Position numbers and translations under genes: made by a program | In this document: positions 21,377-33,035 of the stretch, in pieces | Numbering within the stretch: the first letter of the stretch is position 1 | Layout of the letters: each line of letters opens with the position of its first letter | Assembly (NCBI GenBank): GCA_907164885.2 | Contig: OU015498.1 | Location: 129,408,151-129,472,150, forward strand | Direction of reading: 5' to 3' | From: Dolomedes plantarius | Lineage: Eukaryota > Arthropoda > Arachnida > Araneae > Dolomedidae | Length of the DNA: 64,000 bases | The notes under the pieces: model-generated | Database searches by the model: none | The model's input: the letters and a program-made list of their open reading frames with translations, nothing else | What the model was told of the DNA's origin: nothing

Positions 21377-21964
21377 TATTCTTCAAAAACCAAAAATGGA
21401 ACAGTGTAGGTGTAGTACAGGGGTAGTTTTTGTGTTTAAATGTTCTGCGTGCGGTGTGTAAATAAACATGTTCTTAAGTTAAAATGTGAACGTTTCAGTT
21501 ATTTTCATGACAGCTGTGAAATCATCGGGTAGATGTCCGCCAACGAATCACTTTCAATATAATAGTAATAATTGTTATTTTCGAAACGTGAAGCGGTGTT
21601 TTAAAGCTAATTTACGGTTATTCACTCGACAGTGGCATCTACCAATTATGTTGTTTGCCTGTTATATGAGTATCATTCGCTAAAATGTTAATGAAGTTGA
21701 ACAAAATATATAAATCTGAGAAAAATTATAAGAGCATTTTCTTTTTTTCCTGCTAAAAGAAAAATGTTTTCACTCCTCCATAATCGTGGATGATAGAAGT
21801 GGGATATCTGATTCCAGCAAATAAAGTAATCAATCACCATTATAACAACTTTACATTATTTTCAATACACCTAAAACTTTCATTACATACGTCGCACGTG
21901 GGTGAGGAATTGCATTTCATTACCAACTGGTACTAGAGTGTACTACCTCTCTCGTGTCTAGAGC
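21377..21964. other. No gene seen
   Basis: AT-rich. The frame at 21486-21683 has no recognisable motif. Confidence 0.5.
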
Positions 21965-22917
21965 AGTGCTCCGCAACCGCCGTGCCGTGGCACACTAGTG
22001 TGCCGCGAGGTGATCTTGACTGTGACGCGGTGATTTTATCGATAATAAAAAAAAAATGCTTAAGCACCATATTAGTTAGAAATTTCTCTAAGTCAGATAT
22101 TCCTCTAACTTTTTGATGATATTTATTTTCGGTACATAATAGTAATACGATGTTCAACAACACCTTTATGAATTTAGTCGTCAATAGAAAGTAGCAGCCA
22201 GCGAAACAACCACAAGGACATTTTCAATAACAACGCCTAGCTTGGCAATTTGGTGAAAAAGGAACCTCAACTTGGCACGTTGTACCCTTAAAAAACACGC
22301 TCAAGTATTTACGAGTAAAATTTTCGAATTCACTGACAAATGATAATGAACCTAGCACAAGTGGTGCTGAAGAACAAATTATGAAAGAAAGTATAACGAA
22401 GATTACATTATGGATTTCCGTGTTGTGATAAAGAAACACCACCCAAACCAGAATGCATCATTTACGGAGAAATGTTATCTAACTAATCAATGGTACGTAG
22501 TAAACTGCTTCGACATCTAAATTCAAACCATCGCAGCTACGTTAAGATGAATAAGTCATTTTTTCTTAGGCTGTTTGATCATAGGCGAAAACAAAGGCTA
22601 TCCCTGTTATCATCTGTCACGGTTTCCTTAGAAACTAGTTACAATGTTGCAAGATTAACTGCACGTCAGAAAAACCGTATTATTGGTAAAACTCTCGTTA
22701 AACAAGTTTGCATAGAAAATGTTAAATCCATGCTTGGGTATAGCATTTCGGGCCTAGCAATTGGGCCAAATATAAAACGTATATGTTCATCAAGAAAAGC
22801 TCAAATATCTCATCAAAAATTAGTTATAATGTTTAAATTAACTTTGATTAATTAAGCTTAAGTAAAGACCAAAAATCAAATTTTAACCCTTTTATGACCA
22901 ACTTTTTTTTAGCAATT
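21965..22917 (+). mobile_element. hAT transposon remnant A (ZBED/SCAND3-like), internally deleted
   Basis: The left end CAGTGCTCCGCAACCGCCGT at about 21965, followed by GTGCCGTGGCACACTAGTGT, is typical of hAT ends of the ZBED5 type. The N-terminal coding part is joined directly to a C-terminal and 3' tail (22765-22917) that is repeated at 24292-24442. Copy A is therefore a deletion derivative lying directly before a second copy. Confidence 0.65.
22437..22855 (+). pseudogene. hAT transposase N-terminus fused to its own C-terminal tail
   Basis: In one frame the sequence reads PPKPECIIYGEMLSN, a stop at the next codon, then SMVRSKLLRHLNSNH. This is a BED zinc finger in which the second Cys of the C-x2-C pair is Tyr and the frame is broken. 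The region that follows (ETSYNVARLTARQK, IGKTLVKQVCIENVKSMLG) is the usual ZBED5/SCAND3-like linker. At about 22765 it jumps to the C-terminal tail (ICSSRKAQISHQ) also found at the end of copy B. The whole catalytic domain is missing. It is not functional. Confidence 0.75.
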
Positions 22918-24442
22918 AATGAAGTGAAAAATGTTTGTGAAAAATGAAGTGAAAAATGAAGTGAAAAATTTTAGCAGTTAATGAAGTGAAAAATGTACCG
23001 TTGCCAGCTGATACTGTTAAAAAACGTATCAAGGATTTGTCGAACGGTATTTTAGGAATACTAATGGAAAAACTGAAAGCGACTCGGAAATTTGCACTTC
23101 AGATTGACGAGTCAACAGGCATTAAAAACCGAGCACACCTGATAGCTATTATGCGCTTCGTTGATGAGGGCACCATAAAAGAACATTATTTATTTTGCAA
23201 TGAGCTTCCAGAGCGGACTACCGGTGAGAAAATTTTCCGAGTAACTAATAATTTTTTCAAAACCTATGATATTCCATGGAGTAATTGTACCAGTATTTGC
23301 ACGGATGGTGCTGCAGCAATGAAGGACAGTAAAAAAGGCTTTATTTCGTGCCTAAAACGGCAAAATCCTAATATAGAAATTACACACTTTTGCAGACATC
23401 GCAAAGCATTGATGATAAAAAACTTGCCTACGGAGCTATTGCAATCAATGAATCAATATAATAAACATTATTAAATCAAGAGCCCTTAATTCGGGAATTT
23501 TTAAATTAATTTCTGAAGAAATGTGAGTCGATTATGAATGTCTATTGTTATACACTGAGGTACGTTGGCTATCCCGAGGCAAAATTTTGGCTAGATTGTT
23601 TCAGCTTCGCAACGAGGTTCGTGAGTTTTTGTTAAAACAAAATATGACCGAACTACACCAACTTTTCGAAGATAATCACTGGATGGATAAACTTGCGTAT
23701 ATGGCTGATATCTTTGAGCAGCTGAATGAACTGAATAAAAAAGATGCAAGGTTGAGGCGAAAATTATCTGACGTGTTCCGACAAGTTAATGGGGTTTAAA
23801 AATAAGCTCGAACTTTACCAGAGAGAGTTACAAAAAGGATCTCTAGAAATGTTCCAAAGGACTTGTCAATGATTAAAAACATACAATTTATTCTGGATCT
23901 CAACAACATTTAGGTTTACTTCTACAGAAATTTAATCACTATTTTTGCACAATTCATACTGAGCAATACAATTGGATAAGAAATCTTTTCCTAGCTGATG
24001 TCTAAAATTCAAAAAAGAGCTTTCCCTTTAAATTCGAGAAGAATTTATAGAATTGAGAAACGACGGGACTCTGAAACTCAATTTCATTGAAATGTCATTG
24101 GCTGATTTCTGGATTTCAGTTAAGAAAGAATATCCTCAAATTTCTGACAATGCCATTGCAATTTTGCTCCTTTTTTCTACGACATACTTATGCGAACAAA
24201 GTTTTTCGGCACTAGTTCTAATTGGAAATGACAAACGATCATGTTTAAAGGGTCTTGACCATGAACTTCGGGTAGCACTTTCCAATATAGAGCCAAATAT
24301 AAGACGTATATGTTCATCAAGAAAAGCTCAAATATCTCATCAAAAATTAGTTATAATGTTTAAATTAACTTTGATTAATTAAGCTTAAGTAAAGACCAAA
24401 AATCAAATTTTAACCCTTTTATGACCAACTTTATTTAGCAAT
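22918..24442 (+). mobile_element. hAT transposon remnant B, lacking the N-terminus
   Basis: This copy follows the tail of copy A after a run of GAAGTGAAAAATG repeats (22921-22999). It contains the transposase catalytic and dimerisation regions and ends with the same 3' tail as copy A. I could not find a right terminal inverted repeat. Confidence 0.65.
22986..24382 (+). pseudogene. hAT transposase (ZBED/SCAND3-like), catalytic and dimerisation regions
   Basis: Three frame pieces follow one another: 22986-23474, 23545-23799 and 24053-24382. The first has FALQIDESTGI (first catalytic Asp) and ICTDGAAAMKDSKKGF (second Asp), then ITHFCRHRKAL, where THC-x2-H would be usual and the Cys is displaced. 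The second has EVRWLSRGKILARLFQLRNE. The third has LADFWISVKKEYPQISD and TTYLCEQSFSAL, the hAT dimerisation block with the catalytic Glu. At least two frameshifts and stops separate the pieces (near 23470-23545 and 23800-24050). In an intact copy the protein would excise and reinsert the element. Confidence 0.85.
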
Positions 24443-24706
24443 TTTATTCATTTTTGATCTGCTTAGACCTCTTGCTTGGAATGTTTTAAATACATTTTTG
24501 GTGTCAAATGGACCACCGTTGCCATATTTATTAAGTTATTCAACGTACATGTGAGCAAAACGCGGTTGTACTTGAAATTTTAAGAAGTGCAAATTTTTAA
24601 TAATTTCAAATGATTAAATTAAATAAATGGACTTATTTATTAAAAATGGATTTAATATTTCAAATTTTATCATTTTTGCATAATATATATTGAGTAATAA
24701 TAAAAA
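24443..24706. other. AT-rich spacer, no gene seen
   Basis: No frames or repeats recognised. Confidence 0.5.
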
Positions 24707-25520
24707 TTATAAAGTAGGAACAGTTATTTTGCATGTAATTTGTTTGTTTGTAGGTTGTAGAATGTTTCGTAGTTTCATGTATTTATCTTCTTTGTCGATT
24801 TGATTATTGTCAGAGAAATGAAGACACTTCATTATTTCTTCAAACTTGTTTCTTCTCATTGCATTAGCAACAGCAATATTTTTAGTGTCATCACTATTCT
24901 CCCAAATCATTCTTCGGCGGGGAACTGCAACATATCTACTTAGAATCAAAATCCTGATGAATACTCTTATTTCTTCGGACGTAACATCAAACAAGTGGTT
25001 TCCTTTCTGCCTAGCATACAACTTAGTATGGAAAACAATATAATCAACAACATCGTGATAAAAAAAAATGTTCAAAAAGGCTGCATAGAGTCTCAGATGA
25101 TGGAATTTTCATTACTCGATTCCAGTCTTCATTCCATTCCCATTTTTCTTTTTGAGACTCAGTCAAGTCACTCTTTGTCCATTTTCTTTCCTGAATGAAT
25201 TTTTTCTTCTTCTGTCGTGGAGCGTTATCTTCATTGATGCTATTATCATTCTCAATATCATTACTATCCAGAACTACATTTGATTTACTGAGAAATCTTA
25301 TTTCTGCGTTTGCTCGTAACTGATGCCAGTGAGATTGTTCATAGTGACAGTCTTCTTCACCACTGTCCTCATCACTGTTTTCAGCAACGTTAGGTGGCTC
25401 CATAAACACGTCTGCTCCATCAAAGTCCTCATCATAATTTTCTTCCAGGTCATGTAACAAGGAGATAGCTTCATTTAAGGTTTGGTATCTAAAAAACGAT
25501 AAAAATTTCCAATGAATCAC
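24707..25520 (-). pseudogene. PiggyBac transposase fragment (PGBD-like)
   Basis: Two overlapping minus frames, 25044-25520 and 24707-25075, form one protein broken by a single extra base in an A9 run (25060-25068). The first part is acidic (NYDEDFDGADVFMEPPN, then SDEDSGEEDCHYE) with a Lys-rich stretch, as in piggyBac N-termini. The second has the conserved start of the piggyBac domain: VDYIVFHTKLYARQKG, EEIRVFIRILILSRYVAVPR, then RRRMIWENSDDTKNIAVANA and EDKYMKLR. Similarity stops there, so the catalytic Asp triad is absent. No inverted terminal repeats were found. The first frame's ATG at 25520 may not be the true start. Confidence 0.82.
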
Positions 25521-26259
25521 AATTAGAATTCATTTTATACGCACATAGTAATATAAATCATATTTTATTTTAAATAAGATACATAATTTTAAAAAATTGC
25601 ACTTCTAGTAAAACTAATATTTTATTGAAACTGAATCAAATTTATTTTGTCAGTTTTCCGGATATACTTGTGCACACAAATTTTTTTTGAACATATATTG
25701 TGCAATTTAAATACTTATTATACAATAATAATAAGAAGAAAACAATGCATTTTGAGATTTTATCACATAAAACAAGCGTATCTCAAATGAAAATGCTCGT
25801 TAATAATTCCTAAGACTGTTAAAAATGTTTTAGGCTTAATATACACACGAATTTCCAGTGTCCCATAAACAGGACGCCATAGATTAACCGTGATTATACT
25901 ACAATGATATTGTTCTTTTTGCAAAAGAACTTTATAGAAGACTTCTATGATCTATTTTAAGGGATTTTAAGTTTCCAGGGAGAGACCCCCTGGTTGGGAG
26001 AGACCTGATTTGGTCGCGATGCCAGATCCTCACATATGTACTAATAACGAGCAATAACGAAGCAACAAAAAGTTAAACGGATAATAGTTTTAGTCAGAAC
26101 GGACTTCTATTAAAGAATAATTTTTATAAATGATCATCTTTCCTTTAAATTTCATCGCATAATTTTTAAAAAAAGTCAGTTATTAAATCAATTATTTTGA
26201 TTAATTATTGTTTTCTTTGGACGGATAAATTTTCCTTATCTTATATTTGATCATTTTAT
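25521..26259. other. No gene seen
   Basis: AT-rich DNA without recognised ends or frames. Confidence 0.5.
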
Positions 26260-26326
26260 CTAAATTGAGATATATAGACATGAAAATAGAATTATAGTTG
26301 TTAAATACTATTACAATTTAACATGG

Positions 26327-26594
26327 GCTTGAGGTAGCCTTGTTGTAGCGCGTCGGCTTTCGGTGCTTAGAGTGCTCGTTTCGAATACAGACAAGTACAA
26401 TTAAGTTCCTCCGTGTCTAGAATGGATATGGGCACGTTAAAATCCATAGGCTGGAAAGTACCTCTATGAAAACAGATAGGATGGGAGAGGGTACGATTAT
26501 GAAATGACGTCGCACCATTGAGCCCACTAGCATATATGAACCTGGACTGGAATTACTTCCGGCCAGGGGACATTACAAACAACAACAACAGCAA
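26327..26594 (+). mobile_element. tRNA-derived SINE (family A), copy 3
   Basis: It begins GCTTGAGGTAGCC, followed by a degenerate A box, and a B-box-like TTTCGAATAC near 26379. It ends with an AACAACAACAACAGC tail (about 26580-26592). A middle portion is missing compared with copy 5. Confidence 0.7.
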
Positions 26595-27824
26595 TTTAGT
26601 ATGCATCATTGTAAAAAATAAAAGTATTAAAATTTTCTTTCAGATTGAAAATTTCTTAGCCCTCTTAACTTTACGGTGGGGATCGGATTCGATCCAGGGT
26701 TGTGTTTCCCCCTCCCGTACTCTCCCCTCTCATTGCAAGAGATCGAGTCGACAAGGAACCCTACCAGGCAGTCTTGCAACAGATGTTGAAGCGTTTTCTT
26801 TGTTTAGCAAAATTACATTTCGCTGGTCTTTTTTCTACAAAAAAGGCTTTTATTTCATGTAAAATATTATCAATAAATGTTATTATACAACAAAAATGCC
26901 TATTGTGTATATCAAAAACCTCATCAAAAAAGACATCGGGTCGGATCCGACGCGACCGTACCATCTATTTCGTCTCAAAACACTGTACCGTTAGAGGGTT
27001 AAAAATATGATCTTGTAGAGCAATCCTGTTATTTTAATATGAGTATCAATCTCTAAAACGTTTGCATACTTGCACAAAGTATCCGAAGAGGAGAAAGTTT
27101 TATAAGAGCATTTTTCTTTCTCTTGCTTATATTTCCTATCATTTCGGTAAAAATGGATACGAGAAACCAAGCATATAATGAGAAAATATTTAGAGTGGTT
27201 TGATTTTTCTAAAGCAATATCGGTAGGTACTTACGGCAAAGTATTTAGATAGATGGCCACGAGGCATTTTTTCTATCGAAGTAATCCTTTTTGCTCTGTA
27301 TGTTTTCATATATTGATCTTTTGATGCATCAGCCTTATACTGTAATACAATTAAATAATGCAAAAGCATAGGGTAAGATTCCCTTTCATAAAAATCATAT
27401 GCTCTTTTACAAAATAATAGTGTCTGTTATTTTTTAAATTAAAACACTCCATTTTTTCCTATATTTACATTTCTCATGCGTTCTATATTGTAATTAAAAA
27501 TGCCTTCTAAAACTGATTATTGATTTAAAACTTTAAGTCGTCTGAAAATAATTATGTGATTTTGATAAATATCAGAAAACCTAATTACTCATATGTGATT
27601 ACTTTTAGTACATTTTTTAATTTTAATATTATTACTAGTCAATGCCCATCAAAGCATGACGGCTGTATAGTAAATAAATGTACTAATACACAAATTATAC
27701 TCAAAACATCATAGTCAAATGTTGAAAATCATAATATTAAGAATGGAAATAAACACTTTAAATTAAAAATAAAAATGGCAGAGATAGAGAGCTAGAGAGA
27801 TTTCTCGGAATAAAAAAAATTTAC
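26595..27824. other. No gene seen
   Basis: Overlapping short frames at 26518-27010 on both strands show no family motifs. The rest is AT-rich. Confidence 0.45.
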
Positions 27825-27972
27825 GTGTTTATGCGGCTTTGTGCTTAGTAAGTATCTAAAGCGAGAATTAAACATGTCACTGAGCATGCGCGTAAACAAA
27901 TTGTGTTTCTGCGGCCTCGTGCTTAGTGAGTATCTAAAGACAGATTAGACTGAGCATGCGCAGAAAGCAATT
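27825..27972. repeat. Two-unit tandem repeat, period about 78 bp
   Basis: Units start at 27825 (GTGTTTATGCGGC) and 27903 (GTGTTTCTGCGGC). They share GTGCTTAGT-AGTATCTAAAG and TGAGCATGCGC, with small indels. Confidence 0.8.
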
Positions 27973-28588
27973 ACTTTAATTGCAAATTATCGCTAATTAA
28001 TAGAAATTGCGTTCACAAAAACCAAATTTGACACATCTATAGATTAAAATCTTTCAATTAAGACCAAATTGAAATAAATTGATGCAGTAGTTTATTCTCA
28101 CGGACTGCCCAAAAAATCGGCTTAACAACTTAAATATGTAAATAGATATCTTCTTAAATTAAAGCCTCGTCTTGTCCTTTATTTTTTATCTTTCTTTCTT
28201 GTAATGTGTATCCATCTCTCATTAACACCCAATGCAATCGTTAATTTAAGCCTCTTCCATATATCAGTGGATTTGATAGACGTTATGGTACATGTATGTC
28301 AGAATAATATGGAACTATGAAGTACTATGTAAATTTGTCTGCACAAATCGCAACAAAATATATTTATTTTTAGATATTACAATTTTAATCTGTGAAAGAG
28401 GCAGTGGTAACAAAAAAGGTTGTAATGTTATCATAATGGAGTTGTTCATTAAGCAGCAAATTTGTTTTTCAAAAGAAATTACTTAAAATTATGGCTATAC
28501 AATTTATTGTAATAATGAACGGAAAGGAGGTGAAATCTACGAGAAAATTTTTCCTGTTGGACAGTTAGACTATATATATAAGGAAGTT

Positions 28589-28633
<45 letters not shown>
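27973..28633. other. AT-rich spacer with (TA)n
   Basis: It ends in a (TA)n tract (about 28590-28629) that borders the old gypsy LTR. The frame at 28292-28486 has no motif. Confidence 0.55.
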
Positions 28634-28634
<1 letters not shown>

Positions 28635-29023
28635 GTAGGTCAGGAATCAGCTGGCTAAGCAGGATAATACAAAAACCCCAACATTTATTTAAAAGTTCAT
28701 GGATGACACATGTACAACATTTACATTTAAATAATAGATCAATATAGCATTATGTATTGAAGCTTGCCTCTTTTAAAGCAGTAAAAGCCGTCGTTTAAAC
28801 ATGCACCTGACATTACACCTAAGTCCGTCTTATCAGCACTCGTTTTGCACTCAGTCCGCTGGTTCTGAATGTTCGGCTCGCTCTGCTCACGATCTGCCAT
28901 CGTTCCGCCGCTCCTGCTTCTTCTTCTCGCTGCTGCCTCTTCTTAAATGGAGCTAAAGCTTCCCATCAGCATGACGTCACGGGCGAGTAAATTATGAATA
29001 ATGAGGAGGGGAAATGTAGCTCA
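28634..29023 (-). repeat. 3' LTR of the decayed gypsy
   Basis: TG...CA ends (plus strand TGTAGGTCAGG to ATGTAGCTCA), 390 bp. It contains a CRE-type palindrome TGACGTCA at 28972-28979 that is conserved in the other LTR, a possible transcription-factor site. Confidence 0.85.
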
Positions 29024-29229
29024 CTCGGCCATTCCTGCTTCTCAGCAGGTCCTCCTGACGACGGGAAAATATCTAAAAAACAAAGAGTAACAAAGCAAAG
29101 CAAACAAAGAACACAAATGAATGCAACCGTAATCATAGATAGCCCTTGATGATCCCAGAGCGCAACTGGTACCATTTTTTTTCTCTCTTGTCTTTAAAGT
29201 CAAACCAAATTAAAAGTTTACATTGTCTC

Positions 29230-30640
29230 CAGGTAGCCATGGTTTGATAAAATCAGCACAGGTGGTAGACGTTTTGTTTTCTTCCTGAATTTTAAAGATC
29301 TTTTTTTTTGGCGTGCTTTCTAAAGGTCCTAGATGATCTATATGATATGTATATAGCGGAAGGTCGTCTGTACGCAACGGGTGTAGGAACCTCTCTTTCT
29401 TTCCTTTTTTACGGTTAACGAGAATGCAATGGACACAATTAGCTATAATTTTCTAGACTTTCTGCTTCACTCTTGTAATGAAAAAGTATTCTTCTAGATA
29501 TTTCTCTGTGTAGTTCACTCCCTTGTGGCCATTCTCATGTGCATCTCTGATTATTTCTGTCTGCATACTTTCAGGTACTACAATAACTTCCTTTCCGTCA
29601 ATAAATTTGTACAGAATTCCGTTTCGCTGAATGTATTCCTCGTAATTAGAAGTTTTAAGTATTTCCTTTATTGCTTTGATTTCGGTGTCCTTGTCTTGTT
29701 CTAATTTCAACTTTGGGGAAACATTTTCAGATAAAACGCATATTGAGCTTATCTCAAGGCTGGCGTCCGTATAGACTTCTGTTTCATAATTGGGGTTATA
29801 AATTCTTAAGACAGGCTTCTCCGATAATGAAATTTTAAGTTGATTGAAAGCGTTTCGTTCGTCTTCATTAAATTTAAATTTACCATCTTTCCTCAAAAGG
29901 TCACTTAGCGGTCTAGGTATTATGGAATATTTGTTTATATATTTTGTAAAGTATCCTGTGAGCCCGAGGAAGCTCTGAATTTGGTTTAAGTTTGTAGGCT
30001 CTGTGAAATTTATGACAGCTTTAGTTTTCGCAGGAGATGGGGAAATTGTACCTCCGTCTATCACATGGCCCAGGAACTCGATCCGTCGTTTTAAAAACTG
30101 AGACTTCTTGAAGTTTATCTCTAAACCGTATTCTTTAGCCAAATCCAAAACCTGTTTCAACCGTTCGGTTCCTTCTTCTTCGTTGGAAGATAGAATGATC
30201 ACGTCATCCACGTAGGACAAAACAATGCCGTTATTAACTAAGGGTTGGAAAATATTGTTAATAAATCTGTGAAATACTGCTGGTGAGTTACAAAAGCCAA
30301 AGGGTACCTTTAAGAATTTATGCTGACCCTCGTGGGTCACAAATTATGTATACTTTTTACTCTCCCGATGCACGTCAATGTGAAAAAATCCGTTCTTCAG
30401 ATCGATAGTACTGAACACACGGGCTTCCTGCAAACGGTCCAGCACGTCTCGATCAACGGTAGAGGGAATATGTCCTTAACAATGACTTTATTTAATTTCC
30501 GGTAGTCTATACTAATACGCGGCGATCCATCCTTCTTCTTGACAATAACTATTGGACTAGCATATTCCTAGGAGCTTGGTTCTACTATTCCCTGCGCCAA
30601 CCACTTGGCCACTTGTGTTTCAACTACCTTCTTTTCCGAA
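29230..30640 (-). pseudogene. Gypsy pol remnant: RT, part of RNase H, integrase start
   Basis: In element order, 30340-30640 holds the RT N-terminus (VAKWLAQGIVEPSS, stop, EYASPIVIVKKKDGSPRI, then SIDYRKLNKVI) with a stop and a frameshift near 30440. The open frame 29453-30340 continues with FLKVPFGFCNSPAVFH, SYVDDVIIL (catalytic Asp pair) and FLGLTGYFTKYI. RNase H begins with VYTDASLEISSICVL and then jumps directly to a post-RNase H segment, so most of RNase H is deleted. The integrase zinc domain starts with HENGHKG. A last fragment near 29260-29450 (CVHCILVNRKKGK, then TYHIDHLGPLE) keeps the CxxC and the first integrase block, but the remaining core is lost. Confidence 0.88.
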
Positions 30641-30843
30641 AAAGGGAGTCTATGAGGGTGGTGAAATATGGGCTCTTGATTCTTAACTAAAATTTTCAGG
30701 TCAATATTCGTTGATTTAGTTTTACTTGGCACATAATTGAGAACTAATTTGCGTACCGTATCCCTGAAATCTACAGGAACTTTTGGTTCAATATCAATTT
30801 CGAAAACATCGTCATTTAAGATTGGTAGAACATATATAATATT

Positions 30844-31029
30844 TTAAGGTACATTATTTTGAGGTCTATTTTGAACTATAACTCCATTTTGATTAATTAA
30901 AATTTCACCCTGCATGAGCACATTTAAACCAATTATTACATCATAAGGTAGACAATAATCATTTACTACACATATATCAGCTGTACACTTAAGATCATCA
31001 ATAACTATTTCACTAGAAAAATATCCCAA
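30844..31029 (-). pseudogene. Gypsy protease remnant
   Basis: The frame reads MGYFSSEIVIDDLKCTADIC, then YDVIIGLNVLMQGEI. The latter is the second half of a retropepsin (the II-G-x-N/D-x-L block). The DTG half is not in frame upstream. The following RT sits downstream in the expected order. Confidence 0.7.
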
Positions 31030-31149
31030 TGGTTTAACTAAACATTTCCCAAGACCAGTTAAAGTTGAATTTACCGGATATAATTTCTTAACTTTTAATT
31101 CTTCATAAATCGACTTTCGAATTAATGTATTTCTGACATGATTTTGTTT

Positions 31150-32120
31150 CTGGGTTTAATTTCTGATGTGCATTCTGACGCCCGATGCCCAAACAGAGAA
31201 CACGTAAAGCACTGTAGCTCCTTAAATCTGTGTTCACAAAACTTTGCTATATGAATTCCAGATCCACAGTTAAAACAGGTTTTACGCTTGTGAAATTGGG
31301 GATGATCAGAATTAAATTACACTTCTTTAACATTACCATATTTCGGCTTAACTCCTTCAAAATCAGACCTAACAGGGGAAATAACATGGTGTTTATCAAA
31401 TTTTGTTCTCGTTTTTTTCAAAATTACTTCTATTTTGCATAAAACCAACATTCGTCCTTGTTCTTTCATTAAATTCGGGGCGGCTTTTAATTCGTTGTCT
31501 ATCCTCACACACTTTCTGATACAAGGTTAAATTTTCTTTAAGTTCAGCTAAATTTCTAGATTTATAGAGCACGTACTTATTTGGTTGGTGAATCATGAAT
31601 ACCATTTATTATATAAGGAATTAAAGCTGCATCTTCGACGTTACCTTTAATCGCGATTTCTTTCATAACATAAAAATATTCTTGAAACGATTCATTAAAT
31701 TTCATCTTTCTGTTATTTAACATCATATGTATATCCGCACTATTATGTTTATTTCCAAACTCTTCTATTAATAGTACTTTTAATTTATCCCATGAGTTAA
31801 CATTACGTTCACTCTGTAAAAATAATTTTGCAATGCCACTTAAAGATTTTTTTAGCAAAAATGAGTTTCTGAATATCATTCCAAGATAATTATATAGAGG
31901 TTTCCTCAAAATCAGAAATCCAATTTTCTACGCAGTAATTATCATCAATAATATATACAAACATATATCATCATATATACAAACGGTAATGAGGTTATTC
32001 ACAGTAAAATTATCAGTTACATATTTAATTTTATCTTTAAACTCTTTTGAATTAACCTTGTAATTAAATCCTGGAAATTTTCTAAGTCTTTCCCTATTCT
32101 TTCTGTCACACGGATCATTC
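31150..32120 (-). pseudogene. Gypsy gag remnant with two zinc knuckles
   Basis: Capsid-like residues are in 31577-31909 (KLFLQSERNVNSWDKLKVLL, KMKFNESFQEYFYVMKEIA) and continue out of frame in 31396-31605 (YKSRNLAELKENLTLYQKVC). Two canonical CCHC knuckles lie downstream and in frame with each other: CFNCGSGIHIAKFC (31236-31277) and CFTCSLFGHRASEC (31170-31211). Residues near 32000-32110 look like the gag N-terminal side and run close to the truncated 5' LTR. Frameshifts and stops make it non-functional. Confidence 0.82.
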
Positions 32121-32127
32121 TCAAAAA

Positions 32128-32468
32128 TTTTTATTTAAAAGTTCTTGGACGACATATGTACACATTTACATTTGTAATATAGGTCAATATAGCATTATGT
32201 ATTGAAGCTTGCCTCTTTTAAAACAGTAAAAGCCGTCGTTTAAACCTGCACCTGACATTACACCTAAGTCCATCTTATCAGCACTCGTTCTACACTCAGT
32301 CCGCTGGTTCTGGCTGTTCGGCTCGCTCTGCTCACGATCTGCCTTCGTTCCGCTGTCCTAGCTTCTTCTTCTCGCTGCTGCTTCTTCTTAAATGGAGCGA
32401 AAGCTTCCCATCAGCATGACGTCACGGGCGAGTAAATTATGAATAATGAGGAGGGGAAATGTAGCTCA
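32128..32468 (-). repeat. 5' LTR of the decayed gypsy, truncated at its inner edge
   Basis: Aligns to 28634-29023 but lacks the first 50-odd bases of the plus-strand LTR. Its CRE-type TGACGTCA is at 32417-32424. The PBS is missing with the deleted edge. Confidence 0.85.
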
Positions 32469-32558
32469 CTCTACACTTATATATGTGTGTGTGTGTGTAT
32501 ATATATATGTATATATATACATATATATATATATGTATGTGTGTATATATATATATAT
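32469..32558. repeat. Compound (TG)n/(TA)n microsatellite
   Basis: Alternating TG and TA tracts with interruptions. The minus frame at 32437-32643 is a translation of it. Confidence 0.9.
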
Positions 32559-33035
32559 CCTCGTTTATCCGGACTAACTGGGACCATAGGCAATCCGGAC
32601 AATCGAAAATCCAAATAATCCGGGTAATATGGGTAATAAACAAACAAAATTCTTAACTCGGTGAACTTACCATTTATTACGATAAAAAACGTAGTTTTTC
32701 GATGGGTTTCGATGGGTTTCGAAACGTAGTTTTACGATGTTATATAACGAAATTACATTGTTTACAAGACATTAAAAAATATAAAAATAACGTTTCAGAT
32801 CATCTCTTACCAAAGAATTGGTAACTCTAGTAAAGCTTTCATAAACTCAACAAAAAGCATTTTATTGCACAATTTATTGTGAAATCTAATCAGGAACTAT
32901 ACACTGTATCAAAGTAAAACACGAAAATTTGGCGTACTTGTAGTTACGTTCTTGCTATCATAGTTAAAAAATTATTATCTAATGTGAACATTAAATAAAA
33001 GAAATGTCTACAAATCTTATCCGGATTATCCGAAT
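32559..33035. mobile_element. Pogo/Tigger-like MITE remnant
   Basis: The left end CCTCGTTTATCCGGACTAAC pairs imperfectly with the inverted right end (CTTATCCGGATTATCCGA), and both abut TA-rich DNA. About 477 bp, non-coding, with an 11-bp tandem duplication (CGATGGGTTT twice) near 32700. Confidence 0.5.

Larger units (their letters stand above)
28634..32468 (-). mobile_element. Decayed Ty3/gypsy retrotransposon with two LTRs
   Basis: About 3.8 kb on the minus strand, flanked by related LTRs (28634-29023 and 32128-32468). Gag and pol fragments lie between them in the right order but with many stops, frameshifts and deletions. The LTRs differ at many positions and no target-site duplication is seen, so the copy is much older than the one at 5017-13115 and belongs to a different family. 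Confidence 0.88.
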
